A stretch of 64,000 bases of DNA from Armatimonadota bacterium (GCA_031459855.1 JAVKHP010000001.1:292059-356058), one strand, 5' to 3'; positions 33,882-42,640 are shown, numbered from the stretch's first letter. The notes: generated from the sequence alone by a model not told the origin. Translations and numbers: made by a program.

Positions 33882-34877
33882 TCACTGCTTCGGCGGAGGC
33901 ACCGCCAGCGCGCGGTCGACCCCGCGCAGCCCGTCCAGGTAGACAAACTCCGACCACACCAGCGGTTCGCTGAGCAGGCCGGTTTCACGCATCCAGTCGG
34001 CGACGCTGCCGAGATCCTGGTAGAAGCGCTCGTCGAAGCGCAGGAGCAGATCGGTCACGTCGTACATGGCGCCAGCCTGCAGGACGTCGAGCTGGAACTT
34101 TCTGTTCAGGTAGGCCAGGACCTGACTCTTGTGCCGCTGAGCATACTCGCGTCCCCGTACCGACGCCGCCAGGAACCGGTCCACAATCGCACGGTTCCGC
34201 CGAATCCACTCGCCACGCGCGCTGATCATGGTGTAGTAGCCGGAGCCCACCGCGTCGGCGTGAGCCAGGATGTGGACGCGATCGCCGGAGACTTCCAGGG
34301 CCCGCTGGGGGAACGGCGCCCAGAAGAAGAACCCGTCGATATCGCCCCGATCGAGTGCGGCGACGGCCGCCGGCGCGTCCATGTTCACGATGGTGACGTC
34401 GCGTTCGGTCATGCCGTGCTTCCGCAGGTAGGCCCAGATGAAGTGGGACCCCGAGGAGCCGACGCGAATGGCAATGCGCTTCCCGCGCAGGTCAGCGGCC
34501 GACCGGATGGCGCGCCGCACCACCAGGCCGTAGCCCCTGGCGTTGCGTTCCACCGGGGCGATCACCCGTGTGGCGCGGCCAGATTCCGCCCAGTTGCGGA
34601 TGGCCGGCACGTCCCCGCTGTAGACGATGTCACCGGCACCAGCGCGGAAGGACTGCCAGGCCGTCGTCCCCGAGGCGAAGTAGCGAAAGACCACCTCAAG
34701 ACCCTCTTCGGCGTAGTACCCTTGCTCCTGCGCCATCTCAAAGGGAGTCGTCTGCACCTGCTGCTGGCTGAACACCACGATACGAGGCCGCCCCTGTCCT
34801 ACCGAGGGTCCCGCCGCAGTCACCAGGATCAGCACGATGACGCCAGCGATCAGTCCTGCACCACTCCACCGTCTCAC
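33882..34877 (-). CDS. Nitrate/taurine-type solute-binding protein
   Basis: The periplasmic receptor, 331 residues. A signal peptide of about 25 residues (SGAGLIAGVIVLILVTAAG) lacks a lipobox. The mature part matches the SsuA/NMT1 fold: EMAQEQGYYAEEGLEVVFRY, AGAGDIVYSGDVPAIRNWAE, DLRGKRIAIRVGSSGSHFIW and DRGDIDGFFFWAPFP. GTG 34877 has GGGAGGGG upstream. The ligand is unknown; operon partners suggest a nitrogen-rich ring compound. It follows the zinc-ribbon miniprotein by 53 bases, where a new -10 may lie. Confidence 0.92.
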   Translation of the reverse strand: MRRWSGAGLIAGVIVLILVTAAGPSVGQGRPRIVVFSQQQVQTTPFEMAQEQGYYAEEGLEVVFRYFASGTTAWQSFRAGAGDIVYSGDVPAIRNWAESGRATRVIAPVERNARGYGLVVRRAIRSAADLRGKRIAIRVGSSGSHFIWAYLRKHGMTERDVTIVNMDAPAAVAALDRGDIDGFFFWAPFPQRALEVSGDRVHILAHADAVGSGYYTMISARGEWIRRNRAIVDRFLAASVRGREYAQRHKSQVLAYLNRKFQLDVLQAGAMYDVTDLLLRFDERFYQDLGSVADWMRETGLLSEPLVWSEFVYLDGLRGVDRALAVPPPKQ

Positions 34878-34890
34878 CTGACACCCCTCC

Positions 34891-34908
34891 CTATACGCAC
34901 TATACGCA
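34891..34908 (-). promoter_or_regulatory. Duplicated TATAG element, putative -10
   Basis: The 9-base unit CTATACGCA is repeated in tandem. On the minus strand this gives two TGCGTATAG boxes, one reading TATAGT (5 of 6 to the -10 consensus) about 22 bases before the solute-binding start. It may be an internal promoter raising receptor expression. No clear -35 was found. Confidence 0.35.
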
Positions 34909-34930
34909 CTCCAGGGTACACCCCCCGGGC

Positions 34931-35101
34931 TCAACACACGTCGTCCAGCGTCACCCACCCGTCGCGTTCTCCGGCGAGGCACGCGGCACAGATGCACAAC
35001 TCCGGGAACTGCTCCAACCGCACGAGGCCGAGCTCCTCGGGCGCTTGGGCTCGGGCGCAAAGGATGCAGGTCACCGCAGGCGCGTGCGCATCGTCGCCCA
35101 T
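34931..35101 (-). CDS. 56-residue zinc-ribbon miniprotein
   Basis: A short gene whose ATG shares one base with the stop of the amidohydrolase (TGATG), implying coupled translation. The product has Cys12-x2-Cys15 (TCILCARA) and Cys38-x2-Cys41 (ICAACLAG) about 22 residues apart, plus Cys36 and a terminal Cys56, with an acidic end WVTLDDVC. This looks like a single zinc ribbon without a DNA-binding extension. I know no named family for it. It could be a small subunit, metal chaperone or regulator of the amidohydrolase or importer. Its coding nature is supported by the cysteine spacing, junction and operon position. Confidence 0.72.
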   Translation of the reverse strand: MGDDAHAPAVTCILCARAQAPEELGLVRLEQFPELCICAACLAGERDGWVTLDDVC

Positions 35102-36555
35102 CAGTAGACCACTCCCGTCCAGAAGTCACGCGGCAGCCGGAGCAGCGGCCCCACGCCGCTGCGCGCAATGGCCGCCCGCGCTTCCTCCGCCGCCGCTGCC
35201 ATCACCTCCATCTCGTCTACCAGCACCGCGCGCCCGTCGCGCACCACCACCTGACCATCTACCAGTACGGTCTCCACATCGTGTCCGCAGGCTTTCTCCA
35301 CCAGGCGGTGCTCGATCAAATAGGCCGGCACCAGGTGGGGTCGCTGCAGGTTCACCAGCACCACGTCGGCGCGCTTGCCGGGTTCCAGGGACCCCAGCTC
35401 ACGGTCGACGCCCATTGCCCGCGCAGCCTCGATGGTGATCATGCGCAGCGCCCGTCCGGGTGGGAGGACATAGGGGTTGGCGAAGTGGACGCGCTGGAGC
35501 GTCATGGCCATGCGCATGTCCTTGAACAGATCAAAGGTGGTGTCGGCGGTTCCATCGCTGCCGATGGCCACGGTGACCCCGCGCGCAAGCATCTCCACCA
35601 CGGGGACCCTGGCTTTGAACTGATAGATCCGCCGTGACGTAGGACAGTGCGACACCTTCGTGCCGGTGGCAGCCAGGATCTCGATCTCCCGAGCGCTGAC
35701 ACCTGTACAGTGCGCCAGCAAGACGTCGGGGCCGAGGATGCCGGTCTGCTCGTGCACCCACTGAATTGCCCCGCCGTAGGAGTGCGTGTGGATGCCCACA
35801 CGATACAGGTCAGCCAGCTCGCGCATGACCGTCGCCTGCCGGCGCGCCACGGGCAGGTCGGCCGGGTCGAACATGGGGTCGTAGGGAGACGGCGCCAAGA
35901 AGCGCGAGGCGCTCACCCAGACCGTCACGCGACCGCCGGCACCACCGTGCCATGTGCGGATCACCGCTTCCGTGGTCGCGACGCAGTCCTCAAACGACAC
36001 CCGGACGTCCGTCTTCACGCCCTCGGTCCAGTGGGAGAACGTCTTGGGCCAGGGCGGCCGCGGCGGTCCCACGCCAACGGCCGCCCGACCACCTACGGCC
36101 ACCGCACCGCGGCAGAACGCGTCAGCGTAGCGGGGATCGTCGGCGCGTGGAGCGGAACCCAGCATGGCCATGCCATACGTCGTGCCGAACTTCAGCCGCT
36201 CCAGCGTGGCCAACATCCCATCGGCGTGCCAAAATGCCGGCGTGGTGCCCCGGAAGTAGATGTGGTCCATCAGGCGCCGCCAGGCAGCGGGCGGAAGGTG
36301 TTCGCCGATGTGTTTGACGAGCGAGTGCCCCGCGTGTCCATGGGTATCGATCAACCCTGGAAGCACAGCGCGCCCCCGCGCGTCGAGCACGTCGCGCGGC
36401 TGGTACCGCGCCCGAAGCTCGGAGGCCGGCCCGACGGCCACGATGCGGCCTTCGGCGATGGCAACCGCGCCATCGGGGTAGACAGTCGAGGCAGTGTCCA
36501 TGGTGAGGACATAGCCACCGTCGATCAGGAGGTCCACGGTTGCTCGTTCAGTCAT
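35101..36555 (-). CDS. TRZ/ATZ-family amidohydrolase
   Basis: A 484-residue metal-dependent hydrolase with N-terminal composite beta domain and TIM barrel. Visible ligands are in LPGLIDTHGHAGHSL (His72, His74), GIHTHSYGGAIQWVHE, VLLAHCTGVSAREIE, KVSHCPTSRRIY and VAIGSDGTADTTFDLF, ending in the usual GSLEPGKRADVVLVNL. It is related to atrazine/melamine/8-oxoguanine-type hydrolases but differs clearly from the second amidohydrolase of the same operon, so two successive hydrolyses are likely. ATG 36555 lies 98 bases after the cyclase gene. The substrate is unknown. Confidence 0.92.
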   Translation of the reverse strand: MTERATVDLLIDGGYVLTMDTASTVYPDGAVAIAEGRIVAVGPASELRARYQPRDVLDARGRAVLPGLIDTHGHAGHSLVKHIGEHLPPAAWRRLMDHIYFRGTTPAFWHADGMLATLERLKFGTTYGMAMLGSAPRADDPRYADAFCRGAVAVGGRAAVGVGPPRPPWPKTFSHWTEGVKTDVRVSFEDCVATTEAVIRTWHGGAGGRVTVWVSASRFLAPSPYDPMFDPADLPVARRQATVMRELADLYRVGIHTHSYGGAIQWVHEQTGILGPDVLLAHCTGVSAREIEILAATGTKVSHCPTSRRIYQFKARVPVVEMLARGVTVAIGSDGTADTTFDLFKDMRMAMTLQRVHFANPYVLPPGRALRMITIEAARAMGVDRELGSLEPGKRADVVLVNLQRPHLVPAYLIEHRLVEKACGHDVETVLVDGQVVVRDGRAVLVDEMEVMAAAAEEARAAIARSGVGPLLRLPRDFWTGVVY

Positions 36556-36653
36556 GCGGATCCCATCGGTGCATCAGCTCGGCTCCGAACTCCCGGCGCA
36601 GACCGAGGACATCACCAGCCATCGACGGCGGGCGCATCCTGGGTTCCGAGCGC

Positions 36654-37616
36654 CTAGCGCCCCCTCCTCCCCGCCCGCCGCTGCCCCGGCCGCCCCTCCG
36701 GGGGCCGCCGGGCGCGGGCCGGGCGTGCCTGCGGTGCCGGCGCTGCGGCGGCCGGGACGGCGGGCGGCGCAGCCGCGGCTGCGCCGTCGGCCTCCACGAA
36801 CGCCACGAACCGGCAGAGCGCCGCCTCCCCACCCTTGAACCGGAACGGGAAGCACCCCACCCATACCCGTTGGTTCAGGATCTGGTCGATCTCCCCACCG
36901 ACGTTCTCGACGTGGAAGACACCCTTGGGGAACAGCAGCGTGTGCGTGGCCTGGTAGTCCTTGGGCCAGGGGAACGCCTTGTCGATGGCCATGCCGATCT
37001 TCTGCTCGACCTCGGGGATCAGGTCGCGGCGAGCGTCGCGCACCTTGGTGTTGAAGGGATGGTCGGTGGAGATGGCGTCGATGGCCATCCACCGGATGCC
37101 GCGGTCGAGCACCCACTGGCAGAACTCCGCCCGCGGTCCCGGGTGCCGCAGGAACGCCCGCGGCAGGTCGGGGCGCGCGTCGGGATGGTGGCGCCGGGTG
37201 GTCGGCGACCAGTCCTCGTTGTAGTAGGCGTGGTACCCGGTGTGGATCACCAGGATGTCACCGCGCTCGATGCGGATGTTGTACTTCTGCTCCCAGGCCT
37301 CGAAGTGCTCGGGGCCGTAGATGTCGTAGTCCCCGATCCCGAACTGTTGCAGGTCGACCACGCACGCCGGCCCCACCAGGTGCTCGATGGGAATGCCCGC
37401 GACGTCGGGCCCCGGGTCGTAGAAGTGGAGCGGCGCGTCGAGGTGCGTGGCGATGTGGTTGGTGGTGCTGAGGTGCTGGGCGTTGACGCCCTCGAAGGCG
37501 ATCTTCTTGACCCAGGTGACCTTGGGGCCCTCGTAGTACGCAAAGGGCGGCGAGTCCACGCTGAAGTTCTGCGAGAGGTCGAGTACTCGTACCCGCGAGA
37601 GATCCACCGATCTCAT
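36654..37616 (-). CDS. Cyclase-family metal hydrolase (kynurenine formamidase-like)
   Basis: A 320-residue protein of the Cyclase/KynB/isatin hydrolase superfamily, manganese or zinc enzymes that open amide rings or cleave formamides. The metal motif reads NHIATHLDAPLHFYDPG near residue 53 (the usual HxGTHxDxPxH with the Gly changed to Ala), and GDILVIHTGYHAYYNEDW and WMAIDAISTDHPFN follow. A Pro/Ala/Arg-rich tail of about 45 residues extends past the domain. It is first in the operon with two amidohydrolases and an importer, consistent with ring opening of the imported compound; that step is inferred. Confidence 0.9.
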   Translation of the reverse strand: MRSVDLSRVRVLDLSQNFSVDSPPFAYYEGPKVTWVKKIAFEGVNAQHLSTTNHIATHLDAPLHFYDPGPDVAGIPIEHLVGPACVVDLQQFGIGDYDIYGPEHFEAWEQKYNIRIERGDILVIHTGYHAYYNEDWSPTTRRHHPDARPDLPRAFLRHPGPRAEFCQWVLDRGIRWMAIDAISTDHPFNTKVRDARRDLIPEVEQKIGMAIDKAFPWPKDYQATHTLLFPKGVFHVENVGGEIDQILNQRVWVGCFPFRFKGGEAALCRFVAFVEADGAAAAAPPAVPAAAAPAPQARPARARRPPEGRPGQRRAGRRGR

Positions 37617-38179
37617 GCTGTGTCTACCTCCCTCGTCGGCGTTCTACAGACGACCCTCCGACGGCGCCGTCACCTTTCATAGTGGCATCCGGCGCCGGTG
37701 GCTCCTGCAACGCACGATGCAGCATTCATCGGCGCGCGCGCCACGCGACAGTCCGCGGCGTAGGCCCCGAGCATGCCGGCAGCCCCACGGGCAGGCGCGT
37801 CGCGGCTACCGTGCAGGCGCTGGGAGCACAGGACTCTCGCCGGAGGATCGCGTCGCCAGTGGCACCACACGACACCGAGCGCAGCCGGGGTGGCGTCGCT
37901 TGGCAACATAGTCGACGATTTCGTCGATCTTCCCCGACCATACCGCTGTTCGGAAGATCCGGCCGACCTCCTGGCGACCTCCGGCCGTATGGTCTTCGAG
38001 CAACGGCAGCGTCATGCCTGCCCTCAGCCGCATCTCTCATAGCCCCCGCGCCCTTGAGGATGCGCCCCCCGACGTCGACGTGTAGGGCTCTCGGAAGTTC
38101 AGAAGCGGGAGCCCCGCGCGAGTATGCCGTGCCTGCATTGGCGTATGGGACCCCGCGGGGGCACCGCCTTCCTGCAGTC
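37617..38179. other. Gene-poor region at the border of the lower-GC segment
   Basis: About 560 bases between the cyclase operon and the LysR gene. A short minus-strand frame at 37806-38033 opens with plausible protein (MTLPLLEDHTAGG, then VWSGKIDEIVDYVAK) and turns into Arg-rich nonsense, as a decayed gene fragment might. It should also hold the cyclase promoter. No insertion sequence or attachment site seen. Confidence 0.35.
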
Positions 38180-39166
38180 TCAGGAAGACGCGACAGGCAC
38201 CCGCAACGAGCGCGATGACTGCGTCCGGCGCAATTTAGCGCGACGATGCGCTTCGCGCGAGTGCTGGAACTTCATTATCGTGTAGGTCTCGCGAACGCTG
38301 TTGAGAAACGCCAAGGCGACGGAGGTCAACGGCTGGTGGCGCCGGTGTACGACGTCGAGGCTGCCGCCGGGCAGGACGACATCCTCCACCGTGATGGCCA
38401 CCAACTTCCGCCGTCGCAGTTCCTCGGCTATGGAAAGATAGGGCAGAACAGCCAGTCCCATTCCATACTCGGTGATGCGTATAGCCAGTTCCGTCGTTTC
38501 TACCTCCAACGCGATGTTGGGCACAACGCCTGCTCGGCGAAACAGGCGTTGCGTAAGCGTCCACTCATCGGATCCGCGGTCGACGAAAATGAATGGGCGA
38601 TCGGCGATCTCCGCCCAACGCACCGGTCGCCTGGGCGTAATGGGCGCCCCGGGACGCCCCACGAGCACGAGCGGGTCATCGGCAAGGCTAATGGTTTCCA
38701 GGTCCGGATGGTGGAGCGATCGAGCGATCCCGATCTCCACGTCGCCAGCCAGCAACGTCTCCGCGACGAACTTGGTGGAACCGGGACGAACGCTTACAGC
38801 CGTCTCGGGATGCTGGCCACGGAATCGCCAGAGCGCCTGAGGTAATAGATAGGTGCACGCGGCGAACACAGCCGCGACATGAAGCGAGGCGCTGCCACTA
38901 CTGGAGCACCTGACCCGAGCCGCCAAGCGCGCCAGGGCTGCCGTGTGGAGCAGGTGTTCGGCATGGGGCCGGAACTGTCTTCCGGCCTCGGTGAGGGTCA
39001 CGCCCTCGCGCCGATCGCGCTCAAAAAGATGCGTCCCCAGAGAGCGCTCAAGCGCCTTGATCCTGGCACTTACCGCAGGCTGCGAGAGGTTAAGAGACTC
39101 CGCCGCTCGTCGAAAGCTTCCGAACGTGGCGACCGCTAGAAAGGCCTCTACCTGAGAAATCTCCAC
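38180..39166 (-). CDS. LysR-family transcriptional regulator
   Basis: A 328-residue regulator read divergently from the amide-transport operon. Residues 1-62 are the LysR helix-turn-helix: ISQVEAFLAVATFGSFRRAA, LNLSQPAVSARIKALERSLG, LFERDRREGVTLTEAG. A periplasmic-binding-like co-inducer domain follows (VSVRPGSTKFVAETLLAGDV, GMGLAVLPYLSIAEEL). GTG 39166 has GGGAGCGGGG upstream; an ATG at 39190 is possible. Cytoplasmic, probably activating the facing operon in response to its substrate or product. Codon use is visibly lower in GC than the genes to its left. Confidence 0.92.
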   Translation of the reverse strand: MEISQVEAFLAVATFGSFRRAAESLNLSQPAVSARIKALERSLGTHLFERDRREGVTLTEAGRQFRPHAEHLLHTAALARLAARVRCSSSGSASLHVAAVFAACTYLLPQALWRFRGQHPETAVSVRPGSTKFVAETLLAGDVEIGIARSLHHPDLETISLADDPLVLVGRPGAPITPRRPVRWAEIADRPFIFVDRGSDEWTLTQRLFRRAGVVPNIALEVETTELAIRITEYGMGLAVLPYLSIAEELRRRKLVAITVEDVVLPGGSLDVVHRRHQPLTSVALAFLNSVRETYTIMKFQHSREAHRRAKLRRTQSSRSLRVPVASS

Positions 39167-39301
39167 CCCCGCTCCCTCGCTTCTCGGCATCGGCGCTGAC
39201 CTACATGCGCCGGGGAGGCTTCGCGGCAGGGCGCAAGGAATCCTGTAGCACAGGTTTTCAGGCGATAAACAGAATCTTCTTGGCGTCACGCTGCATTTGG
39301 A

Positions 39302-39325
39302 GGTACAGTACCAAAGGTACAGCAC
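39302..39325. promoter_or_regulatory. Putative LysR-regulator binding region
   Basis: In the divergent gap a perfect GGTAC-A-GTACC inverted repeat (39302-39312) is followed after three bases by a second GGTACAG. Upstream TTGGCG and TACAGT, 18 bases apart, could be the -35 and -10 of the rightward operon. No classic T-N11-A box was proven. Confidence 0.4.
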
Positions 39326-39375
39326 AGTGGCGTAGATGCATGTCGATTCACACTGCGTGAGGAGAGCCAGGACCC

Positions 39376-40575
39376 ATGGGGCGGCGATGTCGCCAGCACG
39401 CGAGCGCGAGAGACCGGGAGGGGAGTCGGCGCGAGGAGCCACCGATCCGCATAGGGGTCATCTCGCCCCTTACCGGGGCCTGGACAGCATATGGGCGCGC
39501 CCACTTCTCAGGTTTCGAACTCGCAGTCGACGAAATCAACAGGGCGGGCGGAGTCTTGGGGCGCCGCTTGCAGATCGTTGTTGCAGATTCCCAGACCAAT
39601 CCCCGTGTCGCGGCCGAGGAGGCCCATCGCCTCATCCGCCACGAGCAGGTCAGCCTGCTGGCCGGGACGTTCAGCAGCGCTGAACGTAATGCCGTAGGCC
39701 CGGTCGTGGCTGCCGCGAACTGTCTGCTCCTCTATCCGACGTTCTACGAAGGCCAGGATCCTGCGGATTACCCAGGGGTGTGCAACCAGAACATCTTCAT
39801 GTTCGGCTTGGAACCAACCCAGCAAGTATGGCCTCACGTGGAGTACATGCTCCGCACACACGGGCGCCGCTTCTTCCTGATCGGTTCGGACTACGTCTGG
39901 CCCCGGGGCGCCAACCGCTTGGCCAAGCAACGGATCCGAGAAGCAGGCGGCGAGATCGTGGGCGAGACTTACCTGGCGTTGGGCACCCGTCGGTACGAGG
40001 ATGCGCTGGAGCAGATTCGCGCTGCCAGGCCAGACGTCATCTTCAGCAGCGTAGCTGCTTACGATAGCGTGGAGTTTCGTCGGCAACTGCACGCAGCGGG
40101 TATGCGGCGTGATATGGTGCTCTGGAGCGTTGACGACGAGGAGATCGTCACCACCCGTGTCGGTGCCGAAGCGTCGGCAGGAGACTACGCGAGCTTCGAC
40201 TACTTCATGGCATTGCACCATCCGAACAACCATGGGTTCCTCGCGAGGTTGCGGAGGAAGTTCGGTCGCGATGCAATGACGAACACGGTCGGGGTCGCCA
40301 TGTACAATGCCGCGCACATGGTCGTGCAGGCGATCGCCCACGCGGGCACCCTGGAGACTGGGGCGGTGAGGGAGGCGCTCTCCCATCTGCGCTTCGACGG
40401 TGCTCCACAGGGAACGGTACGCATGCGCCCGACCGACCACCAGGCAATCCTCCCTTCTCACCTGCTGCGCGTCCGCGCGGGCTGGACCGGCGGACATGAC
40501 ATGTTTGAACCCGTGCAGTCGTTCGAGAGCGTTGAGCCGTCGCCAGCCCTTTCAGGAGTGGCCACGCGAGTGTAG
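39376..40575 (+). CDS. AmiC-like amide-binding protein without signal peptide
   Basis: A 399-residue type I periplasmic-binding-fold protein. It resembles AmiC, the cytoplasmic amide sensor of Pseudomonas, and urea/amide receptors: PIRIGVISPLTGAWTAYGRA, NCLLLYPTFYEGQDPADYPG, FFLIGSDYVWPRGANRL, ARPDVIFSSVAAYDSVEFRR and DGAPQGTVRMRPTDHQAI. The N-terminus (residues 1-22) is polar and charged, and an in-frame stop lies just before the ATG, so no signal peptide can be added. It therefore most likely stays in the cytoplasm as a ligand sensor. It is first in the operon, beside a LysR regulator; no AmiR partner is in the window. Confidence 0.85.
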   Translation: MGRRCRQHASARDREGSRREEPPIRIGVISPLTGAWTAYGRAHFSGFELAVDEINRAGGVLGRRLQIVVADSQTNPRVAAEEAHRLIRHEQVSLLAGTFSSAERNAVGPVVAAANCLLLYPTFYEGQDPADYPGVCNQNIFMFGLEPTQQVWPHVEYMLRTHGRRFFLIGSDYVWPRGANRLAKQRIREAGGEIVGETYLALGTRRYEDALEQIRAARPDVIFSSVAAYDSVEFRRQLHAAGMRRDMVLWSVDDEEIVTTRVGAEASAGDYASFDYFMALHHPNNHGFLARLRRKFGRDAMTNTVGVAMYNAAHMVVQAIAHAGTLETGAVREALSHLRFDGAPQGTVRMRPTDHQAILPSHLLRVRAGWTGGHDMFEPVQSFESVEPSPALSGVATRV

Positions 40576-40646
40576 CCCCGCCGCACTGCCAGTCGTCATG
40601 CTCCTCGCACGTCAAAAACCTTGATCACCCTATAACAAGAATCCGT

Positions 40647-40677
40647 TTGACGCGGTTCACGCGTCCCATCGTATTCT
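40647..40677 (+). promoter_or_regulatory. Possible internal promoter ahead of the permease-ATPase gene
   Basis: TTGACG (5 of 6) and TATTCT (4 of 6) are 19 bases apart in an AT-richer gap of 136 bases between the sensor gene and the transport genes. Long spacing makes this tentative. Confidence 0.3.
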
Positions 40678-40711
40678 CAAATCTAGACCGGTCCAACGGT
40701 TATGTTATGGC

Positions 40712-42640
40712 GTGGCCATGGGCAGATGGCTGGGGTTTCGAACCAGTGCCACCGTTGAACACGTGACGAGAGACCCGGCATACCGACAGGTCGGGAACCG
40801 TACCGGACCGCTCGGGCGCATCGAGACGGCCCAGCGCTGGCCGCGGTTGCTGGCAGGAAGTGCCCTGTTGGCAGTGTGGGGACTAGGCCCCCTGGTACTG
40901 GGCACGTTTGCGCTCCGGATCCTCTCCCAGGCGTTTCTATTCGCGATAGCGGCACTGACGGTCGACCTGCTGTGGGGGTACACCGGCGTCCTGACGTTCG
41001 GCCAGTCGGCGTTCTTCGGGATCGGTGTGTACGGCCTCGGGCTGACGCTCGCCTACCACGCTAGCGGCCTTGCGGGCACTGTGGCAGCGATGCTTGGGGC
41101 GATGGCCGTTGCAGCGGCGGTCGGCGCGCTGATTGGGTGGCTGGCGTTCTGGGATGGGGCATCACCGATCTACCCGGGCGTGGTGACGCTGGCCCTGCCG
41201 ATTGTCTTCACGCAGATCATCCTGAGCGGCGGCTCATACACCGGTTCCAGCAGCGGCCTGCCTATCCCTGTGCCTCCGCTCTCGTTCGAGCAGTGGTACT
41301 GGCTGTCCGGCGGGACCCTGCTTGTCGTAGCCATTGCCGCCTACCGGTTCGTGACAAGTGATGCGGGGCGTATCCTCGTTGCGATCAGAGAGAACGAGGA
41401 GCGGTGTCGATACCTGGGGCTGCGACCATCGCGCTGGAAGATCGGCCTCATGACCGCGTGCAGCGCCCTGGCTGCACTGGCCGGTGCTCTGTACGTGCTC
41501 TTCGCCAGCGTGGCGGCGCCCCAGTATGGTGACTTCCTGTTCGGGACAGAACTGGTGGTGTGGACGGCGCTTGGAGGACGGGGGAGCTTGGTCGGCCCGA
41601 TCTTCGGTACCATCGGGATCAACTACGTGTCAGCCGTACTCGGTGGCAATTTGCCGTTCGTTTGGCTCCTCGCCATAGGCGTCGTCTTCGTGCTCGTGGT
41701 CGTCTACCTCCCGCACGGAATCGTCCCGCCCCTAATGAGAAGGCTCGGGACGGTCGGCCGCGGCGTCGAGGCACGGGTTACGCGACGTACGCAGCGCCCG
41801 GCAGCCGAGGACAGCCACGGCGCTGGCGCGATCGTCGCGTCGCCGGCACGGCGAGGTCCGGGCCCCGACGACAACGAACGGCGCGGGGACGAGCCACCTG
41901 CACTCGAGCTACGGGACGTGACAAAGTCATACGGTAGCCTTCCTGTGCTTCGCGGCATCACCCTCGCGGTGCGCAAAGGCGAAGTCGTGAGCATCGTTGG
42001 CCCCAACGGCGCCGGCAAGACTACGCTGCTACGCTGCATCAGCGACGGTCGCGAACGATCAGGAGGCGCCATCTTCATCAACGGACGGCGAACCGACGGG
42101 CTACCACCTCAAGCGTGTGTAGCGCTGGGATTGGGCCGCAAGTTCCAGACCCCCAATGTGTTCGAGGCACTCTCCGTCCTTGACTGCCTGCGCATCGCGC
42201 GGTCGTATCGGGTGGCTCCGTCGTTTTGGCGCCGCGCACCTACAGTGGAACTCCCACCGGTGGCGTTGCGCGTCGTGGAGGCCACAGGCCTGCTGTCCGT
42301 ACTCGATCGGGCGGCCGGCCAGCTGCCCCACGGTATGAAACAGGCGCTAGAGCTCGCGATGGTGCTCGCACTGGAACCCAATGTGTTGCTGCTGGATGAA
42401 CCCACGGCTGGGCTGACAGGGGGGGAACGCGCCGCGATCGGGTCCGTGCTCACCGAGCTGGCACACGACCACAGGCTCTCCGTGGTGTTGATCGAGCACG
42501 ACGTCGACTTCGTCCGCACCATCAGCACCCGGTTAGTTGTTCTCCACATGGGCCGGATCGTGCTGGACGGTCCGCCGGCGGACGTCGCAGAGTCCGACGT
42601 TGTCCGCGAGATCTACATCGGCGGAGGTGCTCGCCGATGA
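40712..42640 (+). CDS. Fused LivM/UrtC-type permease and LivG/UrtD-type ATPase
   Basis: One 642-residue chain joins two usually separate subunits of a urea/amide/branched-chain-type importer. Residues 1-350 are a LivM/UrtC permease (LWGYTGVLTFGQSAFFGIGV, VAIRENEERCRYLGLRPSRW, WTALGGRGSLVGPIFG). After a 45-residue charged linker, residues about 395-642 are an ABC ATPase with Walker A GPNGAGKTT at about 429, signature LPHGMKQALELAMVLAL and Walker B LLLDEPTAGLTGGE. The signature resembles UrtD. The stop overlaps the next ATPase (ATGA). Start is GTG 40712 or ATG 40718. The ligand is predicted to be an amide or urea-like compound. Confidence 0.92.
   Translation: MAMGRWLGFRTSATVEHVTRDPAYRQVGNRTGPLGRIETAQRWPRLLAGSALLAVWGLGPLVLGTFALRILSQAFLFAIAALTVDLLWGYTGVLTFGQSAFFGIGVYGLGLTLAYHASGLAGTVAAMLGAMAVAAAVGALIGWLAFWDGASPIYPGVVTLALPIVFTQIILSGGSYTGSSSGLPIPVPPLSFEQWYWLSGGTLLVVAIAAYRFVTSDAGRILVAIRENEERCRYLGLRPSRWKIGLMTACSALAALAGALYVLFASVAAPQYGDFLFGTELVVWTALGGRGSLVGPIFGTIGINYVSAVLGGNLPFVWLLAIGVVFVLVVVYLPHGIVPPLMRRLGTVGRGVEARVTRRTQRPAAEDSHGAGAIVASPARRGPGPDDNERRGDEPPALELRDVTKSYGSLPVLRGITLAVRKGEVVSIVGPNGAGKTTLLRCISDGRERSGGAIFINGRRTDGLPPQACVALGLGRKFQTPNVFEALSVLDCLRIARSYRVAPSFWRRAPTVELPPVALRVVEATGLLSVLDRAAGQLPHGMKQALELAMVLALEPNVLLLDEPTAGLTGGERAAIGSVLTELAHDHRLSVVLIEHDVDFVRTISTRLVVLHMGRIVLDGPPADVAESDVVREIYIGGGARR

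Noticed and set aside
37806-38033. Possible small minus-strand gene
   Set aside because: The first 40 residues look protein-like, but the rest does not, there is no good ribosome-binding site and no family is recognised; kept only as a note on the gene-poor region.
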